Shown here piece after piece: positions 52,376-62,072 of a DNA stretch of 64,000 bases (position 1 is the stretch's first letter; every line of letters begins with the position of its first letter). The notes below the pieces were generated by a model. The model saw only the letters and a program-made list of their open reading frames with translations, was not told the DNA's origin and ran no database searches. Where the stretch lies: contig NZ_JBHLTP010000003.1 of assembly GCF_042434395.1 (NCBI RefSeq), forward strand, positions 62,001 through 126,000, read 5' to 3'. This DNA comes from Pontibacillus salicampi (lineage in GTDB: Bacteria > Bacillota > Bacilli > Bacillales > BH030062). Made by a program: the position numbers and the translations under genes.

Positions 52376-52978
52376 ATGACAGTGGTTGTTGGTTTAACGG
52401 GGAGTATTGCAAGTGGCAAAAGTACAGTATCCCTTATGTTTGATGACTATAACATCCCTGTAATTGATGCAGATAAGTTATCCCGTGAGGTTGTGGAGCC
52501 TGGAGAAAAGGCGTATGAGGAAATTGTCTATACGTTCGGTTCCTCTGTTTTACGGGAGGACCAGACGATTGATCGAAAAGCTTTAGGGAATATAGTGTTT
52601 CAAGATGAAGAGAAGAGAAAACAATTGAATAGTATTGTCCATCCAGCTGTAAGGGAGCGAATGCTGACCAAACGGGATGATTACATTGCGAAAGAAGTAC
52701 GTGCGGTTGTACTGGACATTCCTCTTCTATTTGAAAGTAATTTAATGGATTATGTAGATAAAGTGCTAGTGGTATATGTAGATGAGGGTACGCAGCTTAG
52801 TCGTCTTATGGAAAGAGATGGGAGTTCCGAAGAGGAGGCAATGAGCAGAATCAATTCTCAAATCCCAGTAGCGGAAAAGGCAAAGAAAGCAGATGAAGTT
52901 ATAGATAACTCTGGGTCTAAACAGTCATCGTATGACCAGCTAGATCATATACTTAGAAAGTGGGGCATAGTGGCATAG
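52376..52978 (+). CDS. coaE: Dephospho-CoA kinase
   Basis: Last step of coenzyme A synthesis. P-loop GLTGSIASGKST at the N-terminus, DADKLSREV substrate motif, and DIPLLFES. 200 residues. Fifteen bases after ytaF, with AAAGGGGGG before the ATG. Confidence 0.96.
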   Translation: MTVVVGLTGSIASGKSTVSLMFDDYNIPVIDADKLSREVVEPGEKAYEEIVYTFGSSVLREDQTIDRKALGNIVFQDEEKRKQLNSIVHPAVRERMLTKRDDYIAKEVRAVVLDIPLLFESNLMDYVDKVLVVYVDEGTQLSRLMERDGSSEEEAMSRINSQIPVAEKAKKADEVIDNSGSKQSSYDQLDHILRKWGIVA

Positions 52979-52994
52979 CCTCCTTGCTACCTTT

Positions 52995-53032
52995 AAGTGC
53001 CGAGTTCTTGATGATAAGACTCGGCACTTTTT
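52995..53032 (+). terminator. Terminator after coaE
   Basis: Stem AAGTGCCGAGT/ACTCGGCACTT (52995-53005, 53019-53029) then TTTTAT. Confidence 0.88.
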
Positions 53033-53083
53033 ATATGGTTTCTCGTGGATTTTTTTACATTATGTCACTCACCAGTATCGAAA

Positions 53084-53094
53084 TGTGTTATACT
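53084..53094 (+). promoter_or_regulatory. CcpN operator 1 over the gapB -10 region
   Basis: TGTGTTATACT is a full match to the CcpN consensus TRTGHYATAYW and includes TATACT (53089-53094), the likely -10 of gapB. Confidence 0.72.
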
Positions 53095-53116
53095 AATTGT
53101 ACATAAATAAATGTAG

Positions 53117-53127
53117 TATATCACATA
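53117..53127 (-). promoter_or_regulatory. CcpN operator 2 in the gapB leader
   Basis: Reverse strand TATGTGATATA matches TRTGHYATAYW at 10 of 11 positions, about 30 bases downstream of operator 1. Confidence 0.6.
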
Positions 53128-53147
53128 AGTGGAGAGGGGTAGTTTTT

Positions 53148-54179
53148 ATGAAGCCACGTGTAGCAATTAATGGATTTGGACGAATTGGAAGGATGGCATT
53201 TCGTCTTGCGGTACAGGATGATTCTATAGATTTAATAGCAGTTAATGCGAGTTATCCGCCAGAGACGTTAGCTCACCTTATTAAATATGATTCTGTACAT
53301 GGTCGTTTTGAAGGAGAAGTGAAAGCGCTTCAGGATGGTATCGAGGTTAATGGGAAGAAAATTCTCCTTACTGCTCAGCGTGATCCTAAAAAGCTTCCAT
53401 GGACAGAGCACGAGATTGATATTGTTATTGAAGCTACAGGGAAATTTAAAACTAATGAAACAGCCGGGGCACATATCGAGGCAGGAGCGAAAAAAGTTGT
53501 CATCACAGCTCCAGGCAAAGGTGTTGATGCAACCATTGTTATGGGTGTAAATGACAACGTTTACAATCCGGAAGAGCATCATGTAATTTCTAATGCTTCC
53601 TGTACAACAAACTGTCTAGCTCCTGTCGTAAAGATTTTAGATGAGCAATTTGGTATTGAAAACGGGTTAATGACTACCGTTCATGCTTTTACTAACGATC
53701 AGCAAAACTTAGATAATCCACATAAAGACTTACGCCGTGCTAGAGGTTGTACACAATCTATTATACCCACATCCACTGGAGCTGCGAAGGCGCTCGGTCA
53801 AGTGCTGCCTCACTTAGATGGGAAAATGCATGGGATGGCTCTACGCGTACCTACCCCTAATGTGTCTCTTGTAGATTTAGTAGTGGATGTAAAGCAGGAT
53901 GTTACTGCAGAGCAGGTAAACAATGCTTTTCAAACCGCATCAAAAACTAGCTTAGATGGCATATTGGATTATTCAGAGGAGCCATTAGTATCAATTGATT
54001 ACACCACTTCCGAGTTTTCTTCCATTATTGACGGGCTATCCACAATTGTTATAGAGGATCGTAAAGTGAAAGTGCTTGCTTGGTATGATAATGAGTGGGG
54101 ATATTCAAAGCGTGTGGTCGATTTAGTTAAATTTGTGGGCAGCCATCTGAAAAAAAAGGAAGAAGCTAGTGTTTCCTGA
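53148..54179 (+). CDS. gapB: Gluconeogenic glyceraldehyde-3-phosphate dehydrogenase GapB
   Basis: NADP-preferring enzyme for the gluconeogenic direction. 343 residues. INGFGRIGRMAFR cofactor loop, catalytic cysteine in SNASCTTNCLAP, and the early NASYPPETLAHLIKYDSVHG lacks the aspartate typical of the NAD-type glycolytic GapA (which has ND or NDL there), consistent with NADP use. ATG at 53148 after GGAGAGGGG; the ORF extends 17 codons upstream through the leader. Two CcpN sites precede it, implying repression by glucose. Confidence 0.93.
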   Translation: MKPRVAINGFGRIGRMAFRLAVQDDSIDLIAVNASYPPETLAHLIKYDSVHGRFEGEVKALQDGIEVNGKKILLTAQRDPKKLPWTEHEIDIVIEATGKFKTNETAGAHIEAGAKKVVITAPGKGVDATIVMGVNDNVYNPEEHHVISNASCTTNCLAPVVKILDEQFGIENGLMTTVHAFTNDQQNLDNPHKDLRRARGCTQSIIPTSTGAAKALGQVLPHLDGKMHGMALRVPTPNVSLVDLVVDVKQDVTAEQVNNAFQTASKTSLDGILDYSEEPLVSIDYTTSEFSSIIDGLSTIVIEDRKVKVLAWYDNEWGYSKRVVDLVKFVGSHLKKKEEASVS

Positions 54180-54221
54180 GAACATTCATGCAAGGAAAAA
54201 TAAGGTTTATTTGGTAAAATT

Positions 54222-54254
54222 AAGGCAGAGATTTCGAAAATCTTTGCCTTTTTG
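54222..54254 (+). terminator. Terminator after gapB
   Basis: Stem AAGGCAGAGAT/ATCTTTGCCTT (one G.T) followed by TTTGT. Confidence 0.82.
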
Positions 54255-54421
54255 TATTGCAAAAAGGAAGGAAACCATATATACTAACTTTTGAACTTCT
54301 GAATTATAGTTGAATGGCTGCTTAAAGGGTTAGGACCTCATCGGACTAACTTTCCCCCGTGGTAGTACATTTGTAAGTCATTTAAGAAGTAAACTTATAG
54401 CTTGTAAAAGGGGGATTCCCA

Positions 54422-54799
54422 ATGGATACAATGGGTAGACACGTAATTGCAGAACTTTGGGATTGTAACATTAGCAAATTGAATGATATGAATTTAATTG
54501 AACAGATTTTTGTCGATGCTGCATTGAAATCAGGTGCAGAAGTTCGTGAGGTAGCCTTTCATAAATTTGCTCCACATGGAGTAAGCGGGGTTGTCATTAT
54601 TTCTGAATCACATTTAACAATACACAGCTTTCCTGAGCATGGATATGCCAGTATTGACGTGTATACTTGTGGTGATCGAATTGATCCCAATGTGGCAGCA
54701 CAACATATAGCAGATGCACTAGAATCTAAAACAAAAGAAACAGTTGAAGTTCCGCGAGGAATGGGACCTGTAGAAGTTAAAAAATATAACGTTTTATAA
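54422..54799 (+). CDS. speD: S-adenosylmethionine decarboxylase proenzyme
   Basis: Pyruvoyl enzyme that makes decarboxylated SAM, the aminopropyl donor for spermidine. 125 residues. Self-cleavage site in ISESHLTIHSFPEHGYASID (the serine after Glu becomes pyruvoyl), and YTCGD near the middle. Strong similarity to B. subtilis SpeD by eye. No speE is adjacent; a SpeE-like membrane enzyme is encoded at 18.6 kb. Confidence 0.95.
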   Translation: MDTMGRHVIAELWDCNISKLNDMNLIEQIFVDAALKSGAEVREVAFHKFAPHGVSGVVIISESHLTIHSFPEHGYASIDVYTCGDRIDPNVAAQHIADALESKTKETVEVPRGMGPVEVKKYNVL

Positions 54800-54802
54800 T
54801 AA

Positions 54803-54836
54803 AAAAGAGGTGTACAGGAGTACATCTCTTTTCTTT
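54803..54836 (+). terminator. Terminator after speD
   Basis: Stem AAAAGAGGTGTAC/GTACATCTCTTTT (one G.T), A-run before and T-rich after. Confidence 0.88.
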
Positions 54837-55031
54837 TGCCACCCCTATTATCTCTTCTGTTTACATGGGAAATACCTTCAACTAGTATTTCAACGTTTGA
54901 AAAAGTTGAATAAAATCCACTATAACGACCTTCTGTCTCTTTTAGTTCACATTCATTCTTCATTATTTCACTGGAATGTATGTATTTAACCTTTTTTATT
55001 TTTTGATATAATAGATAAGAGGTGTACACGT

Positions 55032-55433
55032 ATGAAACTAAAACAATGGATAGCTACATATTTCACCAATCATTCTGAATCACAGGAAGACCATGGTCAT
55101 GATGCTTTAAAGACGCATTATTTTAAAACGACAAAAGATAAAGCGATGAAAGTATTGAAGGAGTACTATGAGCGTTCCAATTCCTACCATACGGTTTCTG
55201 TTTCAGAAGAGCATGGGGAAATAAGTGTTCAAATTAAGCAAGGTAAGAAAGCCTTTATGGTTGTAAGTGTTATCATGGTAAGACCTTACCACACCGCTAT
55301 AGATTTTTCTGTTACTACAGAATCGGCATTACCAATTGACTTTGGATACAGCCATAAGGTAATAGAAAATCAATATAAATGGCTAAAACAAGATCTTCCT
55401 TTTATAGAAACATCAATGGCGCATAAAATATAG
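55032..55433 (+). CDS. Conserved cytosolic protein, unknown
   Basis: 133 residues, no signal or membrane segment. Alpha-beta pattern with a charged N-terminus and a core containing VLKEYYERSN, ISVQIKQGKKAFMVVSVIMVRP and PIDFGYSHKVIE. It looks like a conserved Bacillaceae protein found between speD and nrdR; I cannot name its function. AGAGGTGTACACGT precedes the ATG. Confidence 0.75.
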   Translation: MKLKQWIATYFTNHSESQEDHGHDALKTHYFKTTKDKAMKVLKEYYERSNSYHTVSVSEEHGEISVQIKQGKKAFMVVSVIMVRPYHTAIDFSVTTESALPIDFGYSHKVIENQYKWLKQDLPFIETSMAHKI

Positions 55434-55465
55434 AAGCTGGAATACTGATTTGGAGTTGATATGTA

Positions 55466-55930
55466 GTGAAGTGCCCCAATTGTGGCTACAAAAGTACAAG
55501 AGTATTGGATTCGAGACCTGTGGAAGAAGGGAAATCCATACGTCGGAGAAGAGAATGTGACCAGTGCAATTTTCGATTTACCACTTTTGAGCGCATAGAG
55601 GAAGTTCCACTCATAATTGTGAAAAAGGAAGGCACTCGAGAAGAGTTTAGCCGAGAGAAATTGATGCGAGGCTTAATTCGAGCGTGCGAGAAAAGACCGG
55701 TGGCAGTGGAAGAACTAGAGAATATTGCTGGAAATGTGGAACGGGAATTGCGCAATCGTGGTGTTTCAGAGGTGCAAAGTAAAGAAATTGGGGAAATGGT
55801 AATGGATCGCCTGTCTGGAATAGATGAAGTAGCCTATGTACGGTTTGCATCTGTTTATCGGCAGTTTAAAGATATTAATGTTTTTTTAGATGAATTAAAG
55901 GATTTAATTAAGCACGACTCAGAGGGGTAA
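55466..55930 (+). CDS. nrdR: Transcriptional repressor NrdR
   Basis: Nucleotide-sensing repressor of ribonucleotide reductase genes. 154 residues: zinc ribbon with CPNC at residues 3-6 and CDQC at about 31-34, then an ATP-cone domain from about 49 (VKKEGTREEFSREKLMRGL). GTG start at 55466. Lies 32 bases after the unknown cytosolic-protein gene and before dnaB, the B. subtilis ytcG position. Confidence 0.95.
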   Translation: MKCPNCGYKSTRVLDSRPVEEGKSIRRRRECDQCNFRFTTFERIEEVPLIIVKKEGTREEFSREKLMRGLIRACEKRPVAVEELENIAGNVERELRNRGVSEVQSKEIGEMVMDRLSGIDEVAYVRFASVYRQFKDINVFLDELKDLIKHDSEG

Positions 55931-55938
55931 TTGCTATG

Positions 55939-55963
55939 AGAGGGCCGAAAGCGGGCTCTTTTC
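55939..55963 (+). terminator. Weak terminator after nrdR
   Basis: Stem AGAG...CTCT with inner CCG/CGG and loop AAAG (55939-55959), followed by TTTCTT. Confidence 0.5.
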
Positions 55964-56032
55964 TTATTTATAGTCATCCCTCTACTATACTTATGCAGAA
56001 GAAAGTCAGCAGAGAAGGGAGAGTAAACTACT

Positions 56033-57445
56033 GTGCATAACACAAATATCGGAAAATTGTTGCCTGTAGATGGATTTAAAGTTCAAATACCATTAAATAT
56101 CACGGTGAACATGTCCACCTCCCTGACTCATTTATATCAACCACTCATAGGGATGTCTGCCATTTCCTTTTATCAGACATTGTTAACAGAATATGAATTG
56201 CAACAGAGAGAGAGTCATCCAAGAACGCATCATTTATTAATGAGTTATTTACATTTACCTCTAGATCAGTTATATGAGGCAAGGAAGCGATTAGAGGCTA
56301 TCGGGTTGTTGAGGACATTTCTTCATCAAACAGAAGAGGAGACTACTTATACGTATGTTCTCCAAAAGCCCTTTACTCCAAGTGAATTCTTTGAAGATGA
56401 TATGCTTTCTTTGTTACTGTATCATCATATCGGTGAAGAGAAATATTATCGTTTAAGAGATGCGTTTTATGTGAAAGTGATAGTGGAAGATTCTTCTACG
56501 GAAGTTACTTCTACATTTGAAGAAGTATTCTCTTTAGGAGAATACCAGCAGGATATGCCCCAGGCGCAAGAAGAAGGCCAATCTTCCAGAATAGTTACAT
56601 CGAAGAGTATGGGTGCAAATTTACAAAAATCAATGATTGATTTTAATATGCTTCAACAGAATTTGCAACAAAGGATGCTTCCCGTTCATACTATATTTAC
56701 CGAGCATAATAAAAAGATTATGAATCAGTTGACATTATTATATCAGTTAGCAACATTTGAGTTAGAGAAAGCTATTCAATGGTCCTTGACTGATGAAAAT
56801 GAGCTGGATGTGACAGAATTAAAAGAAGCTTGTCACGACTTATATCAATCTAAGCAACAGCAAGGTAGTGTACAGCTGACAGAGCGACGGGATAGGGTTT
56901 CAGCAGTTAACGGCGACTCCGCTAAAGAAAAAAACACTGATGATGATAAAGGAGAGGCACTAATTAAAAGATTAGAGCACATTTCTCCTCGACAGTTGCT
57001 GGTAGATTTATCAGATGGTGGTGAACCCACTCAGAAGGAATTAAAGACCATTCGAGATATTATGACACAGCAAGGATTATCAGCGGGTGTTATGAATGTG
57101 TTGATTTATTATGTCCTATTGAAAACGGATATGAAGCTTTCCAAGCCCTATATGGAAACCATTGCTGGTCATTGGGCAAGATTACAAGTGAAAACGGTAC
57201 GTGAAGCCATGCAGGTAGCTAAATCCGAGAATCAAAAATATCAGCAATTAGCTAACAAACGGAAGAGCGGAAACCGAAAACATAATAAAGAAGTACTTCC
57301 AGATTGGTTTAAAGACCATCAAAAAGAACAAAATTCAAAACAAGTGCAGCAAGCAGAGAAACAGCAAGAAAATGAAAGATCCTCGGAAGATATTGAGAGG
57401 GAAAAACAGGAATTGGCTGAAGCGTTAAAGAACATGGATGATTAA
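56033..57445 (+). CDS. dnaB: Replication initiation and membrane attachment protein DnaB
   Basis: Firmicute helicase-loading factor (not the helicase), acting with DnaD and DnaI at oriC and PriA restart sites. 470 residues with DnaD-like domains: an N-terminal winged-helix part (1-200) and a DnaD-C domain (about 310-400, TIRDIMTQQGLSAGVMNVLIYY), then a very charged Gln/Lys/Glu tail. GTG start at 56033 after GAAGGGAG. dnaI follows after 37 bases. Confidence 0.92.
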   Translation: MHNTNIGKLLPVDGFKVQIPLNITVNMSTSLTHLYQPLIGMSAISFYQTLLTEYELQQRESHPRTHHLLMSYLHLPLDQLYEARKRLEAIGLLRTFLHQTEEETTYTYVLQKPFTPSEFFEDDMLSLLLYHHIGEEKYYRLRDAFYVKVIVEDSSTEVTSTFEEVFSLGEYQQDMPQAQEEGQSSRIVTSKSMGANLQKSMIDFNMLQQNLQQRMLPVHTIFTEHNKKIMNQLTLLYQLATFELEKAIQWSLTDENELDVTELKEACHDLYQSKQQQGSVQLTERRDRVSAVNGDSAKEKNTDDDKGEALIKRLEHISPRQLLVDLSDGGEPTQKELKTIRDIMTQQGLSAGVMNVLIYYVLLKTDMKLSKPYMETIAGHWARLQVKTVREAMQVAKSENQKYQQLANKRKSGNRKHNKEVLPDWFKDHQKEQNSKQVQQAEKQQENERSSEDIEREKQELAEALKNMDD

Positions 57446-57482
57446 TGGAAGTAGCGAATAAATTGATTTAAGGATGAGTGAC

Positions 57483-58409
57483 ATGGAACCGATCCAAACA
57501 GCTTTGAAAAAATGGATGAGAGAAAGTAAGAATTTTCAACAGCATTACGACAGTATGCGTCAGGCTATACTGCGTGATAAAGATGTTCAGCAAATTCTTG
57601 AACAAAATCCTCATCTGACCGAACAAGATATAGAACGTCATTTAATTAAGTTCTATGAATATGAATCTCAGTCCAAACGCTGTGAGAATTGTCCTTCTCT
57701 AAATGAGTGTAAAAATCTGGTGCCAGGTTATTCTCCAAGTCTACATGTAGAAGGCCAATCTGTGCGTTTAACGTATGAAATGTGTCCAAATAAAAGACAG
57801 CATCAAGAACAATCAGAGAAGCGTTCCTTTATTAGCAGCCTTCATATGCCAAAGGACATTCTGGAAGCCAAGTTTAAAGACTTAGATCCGGATGACCGCT
57901 ACGAGGCTATCCGGCAGGCAATGAATTACACGGAAAACTATGACTCCGAAAACGGACAAAAAGGGCTCTACTTTTACGGTCGTTTTGGAGTGGGGAAAAC
58001 TCATCTTCTAGGTGCCATCGCTAATAAGCTTGCCAACAAGCGTATACCATCGTACCTCATTTATATGCCAGAGTTTGTAAGAGAGATGAAATCTTCCTTG
58101 GGTGATAATACACTTAATGAAAAAATTGAAAAGTTTAAGACCACTCCTGTCCTGATGATAGATGATATTGGTGCTGAATCCATGTCTTCCTGGTTCCGCG
58201 ATGAGGTGTTAGGCTCCATCTTACAATACCGAATGATGGAACGATTGCCTGTTTTCTTTACATCTAATTATTCCTTAAAGGACCTCGAGAAACACCTAAT
58301 GACTAATACACGTGGTGAAGTGGAAGAATTGAAAGCGGGGAGAATAATAGAACGAATTAAAGCAGTAAGTAAGCCTGTCGAGGTTATAGGTCAAAATAGA
58401 AGAGGATAG
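57483..58409 (+). CDS. dnaI: Primosomal helicase loader DnaI
   Basis: AAA+ ATPase that loads the replicative helicase. 308 residues. N-terminal zinc-binding CENCPSLNEC (about 62-71), Walker A FGVGKTHLL (about 167), Walker B MIDDIGAE, and an Arg-rich C-terminus. The ATG at 57483 (MEPI, as in B. subtilis) is 8 bases after AAGGA; an ATG at 57474 overlaps that site. Confidence 0.94.
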   Translation: MEPIQTALKKWMRESKNFQQHYDSMRQAILRDKDVQQILEQNPHLTEQDIERHLIKFYEYESQSKRCENCPSLNECKNLVPGYSPSLHVEGQSVRLTYEMCPNKRQHQEQSEKRSFISSLHMPKDILEAKFKDLDPDDRYEAIRQAMNYTENYDSENGQKGLYFYGRFGVGKTHLLGAIANKLANKRIPSYLIYMPEFVREMKSSLGDNTLNEKIEKFKTTPVLMIDDIGAESMSSWFRDEVLGSILQYRMMERLPVFFTSNYSLKDLEKHLMTNTRGEVEELKAGRIIERIKAVSKPVEVIGQNRRG

Positions 58410-58517
58410 ACTTGTTGAGCAAAGATTCAGTAAGCTAGATAGAAGTAATTATCTAGTTTACTGTAATAGTTTCAATGTGCTACTGGAGCGAATGACAACG
58501 AAAACCTCTGAGTAATA

Positions 58518-58550
58518 AAAAAACAGCCTGATGAAAGGTTGTTTTTTTTT
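58518..58550 (+). terminator. Terminator after dnaI
   Basis: Stem AAAAAACAGCCT/AGGTTGTTTTTT (one G.T) with ten T's. Confidence 0.88.
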
Positions 58551-58633
58551 ATTGTATAAAGGAATATGAATAAAAACGTACATGTTTTCCTCCTTAATCC
58601 CATATAATGTAACAGTTTCATGGGAGAGGGGGA

Positions 58634-59503
58634 ATGGACTTGAGAGAGGTTTGCTTTGAACAGAAAAGGGAGGCTTTAGCTTTTTGTGATTTTATGATGA
58701 ATAGTTCCTTAGAAGCAACTGTTCGCTGGAATTATACAAAAAAGTGGGGGCATTCCGTACACATAGAATGTAGTCAGCTAGATGGACAGGCTTTAGTGAA
58801 TAAGATAGTAACAGGGTTGATTCATGTATTTACACTACATAGAGAACATATATGGTTACATGATATCATTCGTGATTGCTACTATTATCAGGACGAGGAT
58901 GAAATTGGTCATATTCTAGAGGTTTGCCGATCCTTTATGGAAGGAGAAGCAGGAGAACATGTTCTGAATGGGAAGATTAGTCATAAACGCCTCGTCATGA
59001 TGTTATCGAGGGTTTTGGAAAATGCTATTCAAGAACAGAAAGACAGGCTGCACTTTGATTCTGTCATTACCTTTCGATTACAATTGTACTATGAAGATCT
59101 AATTGAATTTGTTGGCACAGCAATTGATGAGTATAAAAGAGAAGAAGAGTATCAAAACTATGTTGAGCAATTGAGAGAATACCTACAAACAAAGCGCCCA
59201 AGACTTGACCAGTTACACGTGGTGCAAAAGGATGGAGCATTTAGATTTTTTGGAGAAGAGGGGAAGCCATTAACGAAGAACATGATTAAGGAGCTTGCAA
59301 AGCAGGAACCCCTTTTTGTATTTGGACTAGGGCAGGAAGAGTTGAATTTAACACCGATAATGGCGTTAGCCCCGAAACGGATATCCATCTACGGAAGTGA
59401 TGTAGCAGACCCAAAAACGCTGACAGTGATGAATGTGTTCCAGGAGAGGGCGTCTATGTATTCGATACATCAATTTCCATATAAAGAATTGCTGTCCACC
59501 TAA
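58634..59503 (+). CDS. ytxC: Putative sporulation protein YtxC
   Basis: 289 residues, soluble, of the YtxC family found in spore formers and conserved between dnaI and thrS. Segments such as LHREHIWLHDIIRDCYYY and RLHFDSVITFRLQLYYEDLIEFVG are typical. Biochemical role unknown. GGGAGAGGGGG precedes the ATG. Confidence 0.85.
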   Translation: MDLREVCFEQKREALAFCDFMMNSSLEATVRWNYTKKWGHSVHIECSQLDGQALVNKIVTGLIHVFTLHREHIWLHDIIRDCYYYQDEDEIGHILEVCRSFMEGEAGEHVLNGKISHKRLVMMLSRVLENAIQEQKDRLHFDSVITFRLQLYYEDLIEFVGTAIDEYKREEEYQNYVEQLREYLQTKRPRLDQLHVVQKDGAFRFFGEEGKPLTKNMIKELAKQEPLFVFGLGQEELNLTPIMALAPKRISIYGSDVADPKTLTVMNVFQERASMYSIHQFPYKELLST

Positions 59504-59593
59504 CAGGAAAATGGACTTGCTTTCAAGCATAAAACGCCATATAATATAAAACATAACGAAAAAACAACTATTCCTTGATATAAATACGGTAAG

Positions 59594-59836
59594 GATGAGG
59601 ATCACAATAATACCATTCGACTTATCAGAGAGGGAAGCCATATGGGCTGCGAGCTTCCTAAGAACGAACTATTATTTACCACCTCTGAACCCTGTTAGTG
59701 AACCTTTAGTAATTAACAGCGCTTTGTCCACGTTAAGGATGTACTTAATGAAGCCACCTCCAGCGGTGGAAATTAGGGTGGAACCACGGGTATAACGCTC
59801 GTCCCTTCGCTACAATGCAAGGGATGGGCGTTTTTT
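59594..59836 (+). promoter_or_regulatory. T-box riboswitch (tRNA-Thr) of thrS
   Basis: The T-box AGGGTGGAACCACG is at 59775-59788. Stem I features include AGAGAGGGAAGCC with GGCTG (59627-59650) and AATAAT/ATTATT at the base; two consecutive ACC (threonine) codons at 59678-59683 are specifier candidates. The competing terminator pairs 59794-59807 with 59819-59832 and ends in T's. Confidence 0.93.
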
Positions 59837-59882
59837 AGTGCTGTTAAAGATAATTTATAATACATTGAAGGAGTGACAATAC

Positions 59883-61820
59883 ATGTCGGAAGCTATTCAA
59901 CTAACATTTCCAGATGGTGCAGTAAAGGAATTCCCGAAAGGTTCGACGACTGAAGATGTAGCAGCTTCCATTAGCTCTGGTTTGAAAAAGCAAGCTATAG
60001 CAGGGAAGTTAAACGGGCAATTACTTGATTTGAAACGAGAGCTATTCGAAGACGGAACAATTGAAATTGTAACATTACGAGATGAAGAAGGAATTGAGGT
60101 TTTACGCCACTCTACTGCTCATTTAATGGCTCAAGCAGTCAAACGGTTGTATGGGAACGTTCATTTAGGAGTAGGGCCGGTTATTGAAAATGGCTTTTAT
60201 TATGATATGGATGTATCGGACTCAATCACTTCTGAAGACCTTCCTAAAATTGAAAAGGAAATGCAGAAGATTGTAAGTGAGAACTTACCAATTGAACGCA
60301 TGGAAGTAAGCCGCGAGGAAGCAAAGCGGATGTATGAAGAAATAGGAGATGAGTTGAAGCTTGAGCTACTAGAAGATATTCCAGAAGGAGAGCAAGTGAC
60401 CATATACAAACAAGGGGAATTCTTTGATTTGTGTCGTGGACCTCACGTGCCCTCCACTTCGAAAATAAAGGTTGTTAAATTATTGAGTGTTTCCGGTGCC
60501 TATTGGCGTGGTGACAGTGATAATAAGATGCTGCAACGTATTTATGGTACTGCGTTTGAGAAGAAAGACCATTTGAAAGAATACTTACACATGCTTGAAG
60601 AAGCCAAGGAGCGTGATCATCGTAAGCTTGGTAAAGAATTAGATATCTTTACTGTGTCTCAAAAGGTAGGGCAAGGGCTTCCTCTATGGCTGCCAAAGGG
60701 GGCAACAATTCGTCGTACTATTGAGCGTTATATTGTTGATTTAGAAGAACGTCTGGGGTATGATCACGTCTACACACCAGTATTAGGATCTGTTGATTTA
60801 TACAAGACAAGCGGACATTGGGATCATTATCAGGAAGATATGTTCCCAACTATGGAAATGGATAATGAAGACCTTGTGCTTCGTCCAATGAACTGTCCGC
60901 ATCATATGATGATATACAAAAGTCAATTCCACAGTTATCGTAATTTACCGGTACGTATTGCAGAGCTTGGAACCATGCATCGTTATGAAATGTCTGGTGC
61001 ACTTGCCGGACTGCAGCGTGTTCGAGCGATGACTTTGAACGACGCGCACATCTTTGCTCGACCTGATCAATTAAAAGATGAATTCATTCGTGTGGTACGC
61101 ATGATTCAAGAGGTGTATAAGGATTTCGGTTTGAATGATTATTACTTCCGCTTATCCTATCGTGACAAGGATGATACTGAGAAGTATGTAGATAATGATG
61201 AGATGTGGGAGAAAGCCCAAGCTCTTCTAAAAGAAACGATGGAGGACATGGAGCTGGAGTATGTGGAAGCAGAAGGAGAAGCTGCATTTTACGGTCCAAA
61301 ACTCGATGTTCAGGTGAAGACAGCATTAGGGAAGGATGAGACCCTCTCGACTGTTCAATTGGATTTCCATTTACCAGAACGCTTCGATTTGACCTATGTG
61401 GGTGAGGATGGAAATCATCATCGTCCTGTTGTTATACACCGTGGTGTTGTATCTACAATGGAACGCTTTGTAGCATTTCTGATTGAGGAATATAAAGGGG
61501 CTTTCCCGACATGGCTAGCCCCAGTTCAAGCCAAAATTATTCCAGTCTCCTTAGACGCTCATCTTGATTATGCAAAGAAGGTCGAGGATTCCCTTCGCTA
61601 TGCAGGAGTACGAGTAGAGCTTGATGAAAGAGACGAGAAGATCGGCTATAAAATTCGAGAAGCCCAAATGCAGAAAGTTCCTTACCAGCTAGTGGTAGGA
61701 GATAAAGAAATTGAACAAGACGGCGTTAATGTTCGACGCTACGGCGAGCAAGACTCCGAAACACTGGAGCTTCAAACGTTTATAGACAAAGTGAAATCTG
61801 AAATTAATGATAAAGCATAA
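59883..61820 (+). CDS. thrS: Threonyl-tRNA synthetase
   Basis: Class II synthetase. 645 residues: N-terminal TGS domain (1-62), editing domain with HSTAHLMAQAVK (about 77) and the metal-binding SGAYWRGD region, catalytic core with motif 2 MHRYEMSGALAGLQRVRAMTLNDAH (split across the active site) and zinc ligand cysteine in MNCPHHMM, anticodon domain from about 540. Controlled by the T-box just upstream. Confidence 0.97.
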   Translation: MSEAIQLTFPDGAVKEFPKGSTTEDVAASISSGLKKQAIAGKLNGQLLDLKRELFEDGTIEIVTLRDEEGIEVLRHSTAHLMAQAVKRLYGNVHLGVGPVIENGFYYDMDVSDSITSEDLPKIEKEMQKIVSENLPIERMEVSREEAKRMYEEIGDELKLELLEDIPEGEQVTIYKQGEFFDLCRGPHVPSTSKIKVVKLLSVSGAYWRGDSDNKMLQRIYGTAFEKKDHLKEYLHMLEEAKERDHRKLGKELDIFTVSQKVGQGLPLWLPKGATIRRTIERYIVDLEERLGYDHVYTPVLGSVDLYKTSGHWDHYQEDMFPTMEMDNEDLVLRPMNCPHHMMIYKSQFHSYRNLPVRIAELGTMHRYEMSGALAGLQRVRAMTLNDAHIFARPDQLKDEFIRVVRMIQEVYKDFGLNDYYFRLSYRDKDDTEKYVDNDEMWEKAQALLKETMEDMELEYVEAEGEAAFYGPKLDVQVKTALGKDETLSTVQLDFHLPERFDLTYVGEDGNHHRPVVIHRGVVSTMERFVAFLIEEYKGAFPTWLAPVQAKIIPVSLDAHLDYAKKVEDSLRYAGVRVELDERDEKIGYKIREAQMQKVPYQLVVGDKEIEQDGVNVRRYGEQDSETLELQTFIDKVKSEINDKA

Positions 61821-61825
61821 ACAGG

Positions 61826-61853
61826 AAAACCTGAGCGCGTCTGCTCAGGTTTT
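61826..61853 (+). terminator. Terminator after thrS
   Basis: Stem AAAACCTGAGC/GCTCAGGTTTT (61826-61836, 61843-61853), then CT. Confidence 0.85.
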
Positions 61854-62043
61854 CTAAATGATTACCGCTGTTATTGTGTACAGTATCCAATGATTCCTAG
61901 CATAGCAGGTGAGTGGTCATAAAATTTTAATCATATCTTAGCAAAATCTAGAATTGATTTATAACGGACGTTTAGGATAGATTCGTTATTTTATTTGGTA
62001 CCTTCACTTTGTAACCACTATTCCTACCTACCTCCTAAAATCG
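61854..62043. other. Intergenic region between thrS terminator and infC promoter
   Basis: About 190 AT-rich bases without a supportable gene or RNA motif on either strand. Confidence 0.3.
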
Positions 62044-62072
62044 TTGAAAAAGGACTTGCGCGTGGATAATAA
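62044..62072 (+). promoter_or_regulatory. Candidate infC operon promoter
   Basis: TTGAAA (62044-62049), 17 bases, TAATAA (62067-62072). A second overlapping pair, TTGCGC and TATTCT (62056, 62079), is also possible. Confidence 0.45.

Noticed and set aside
53097..53147. 17-codon extension of gapB
   Set aside because: Contains the CcpN operator and leader; ribosome site is directly before the ATG at 53148.
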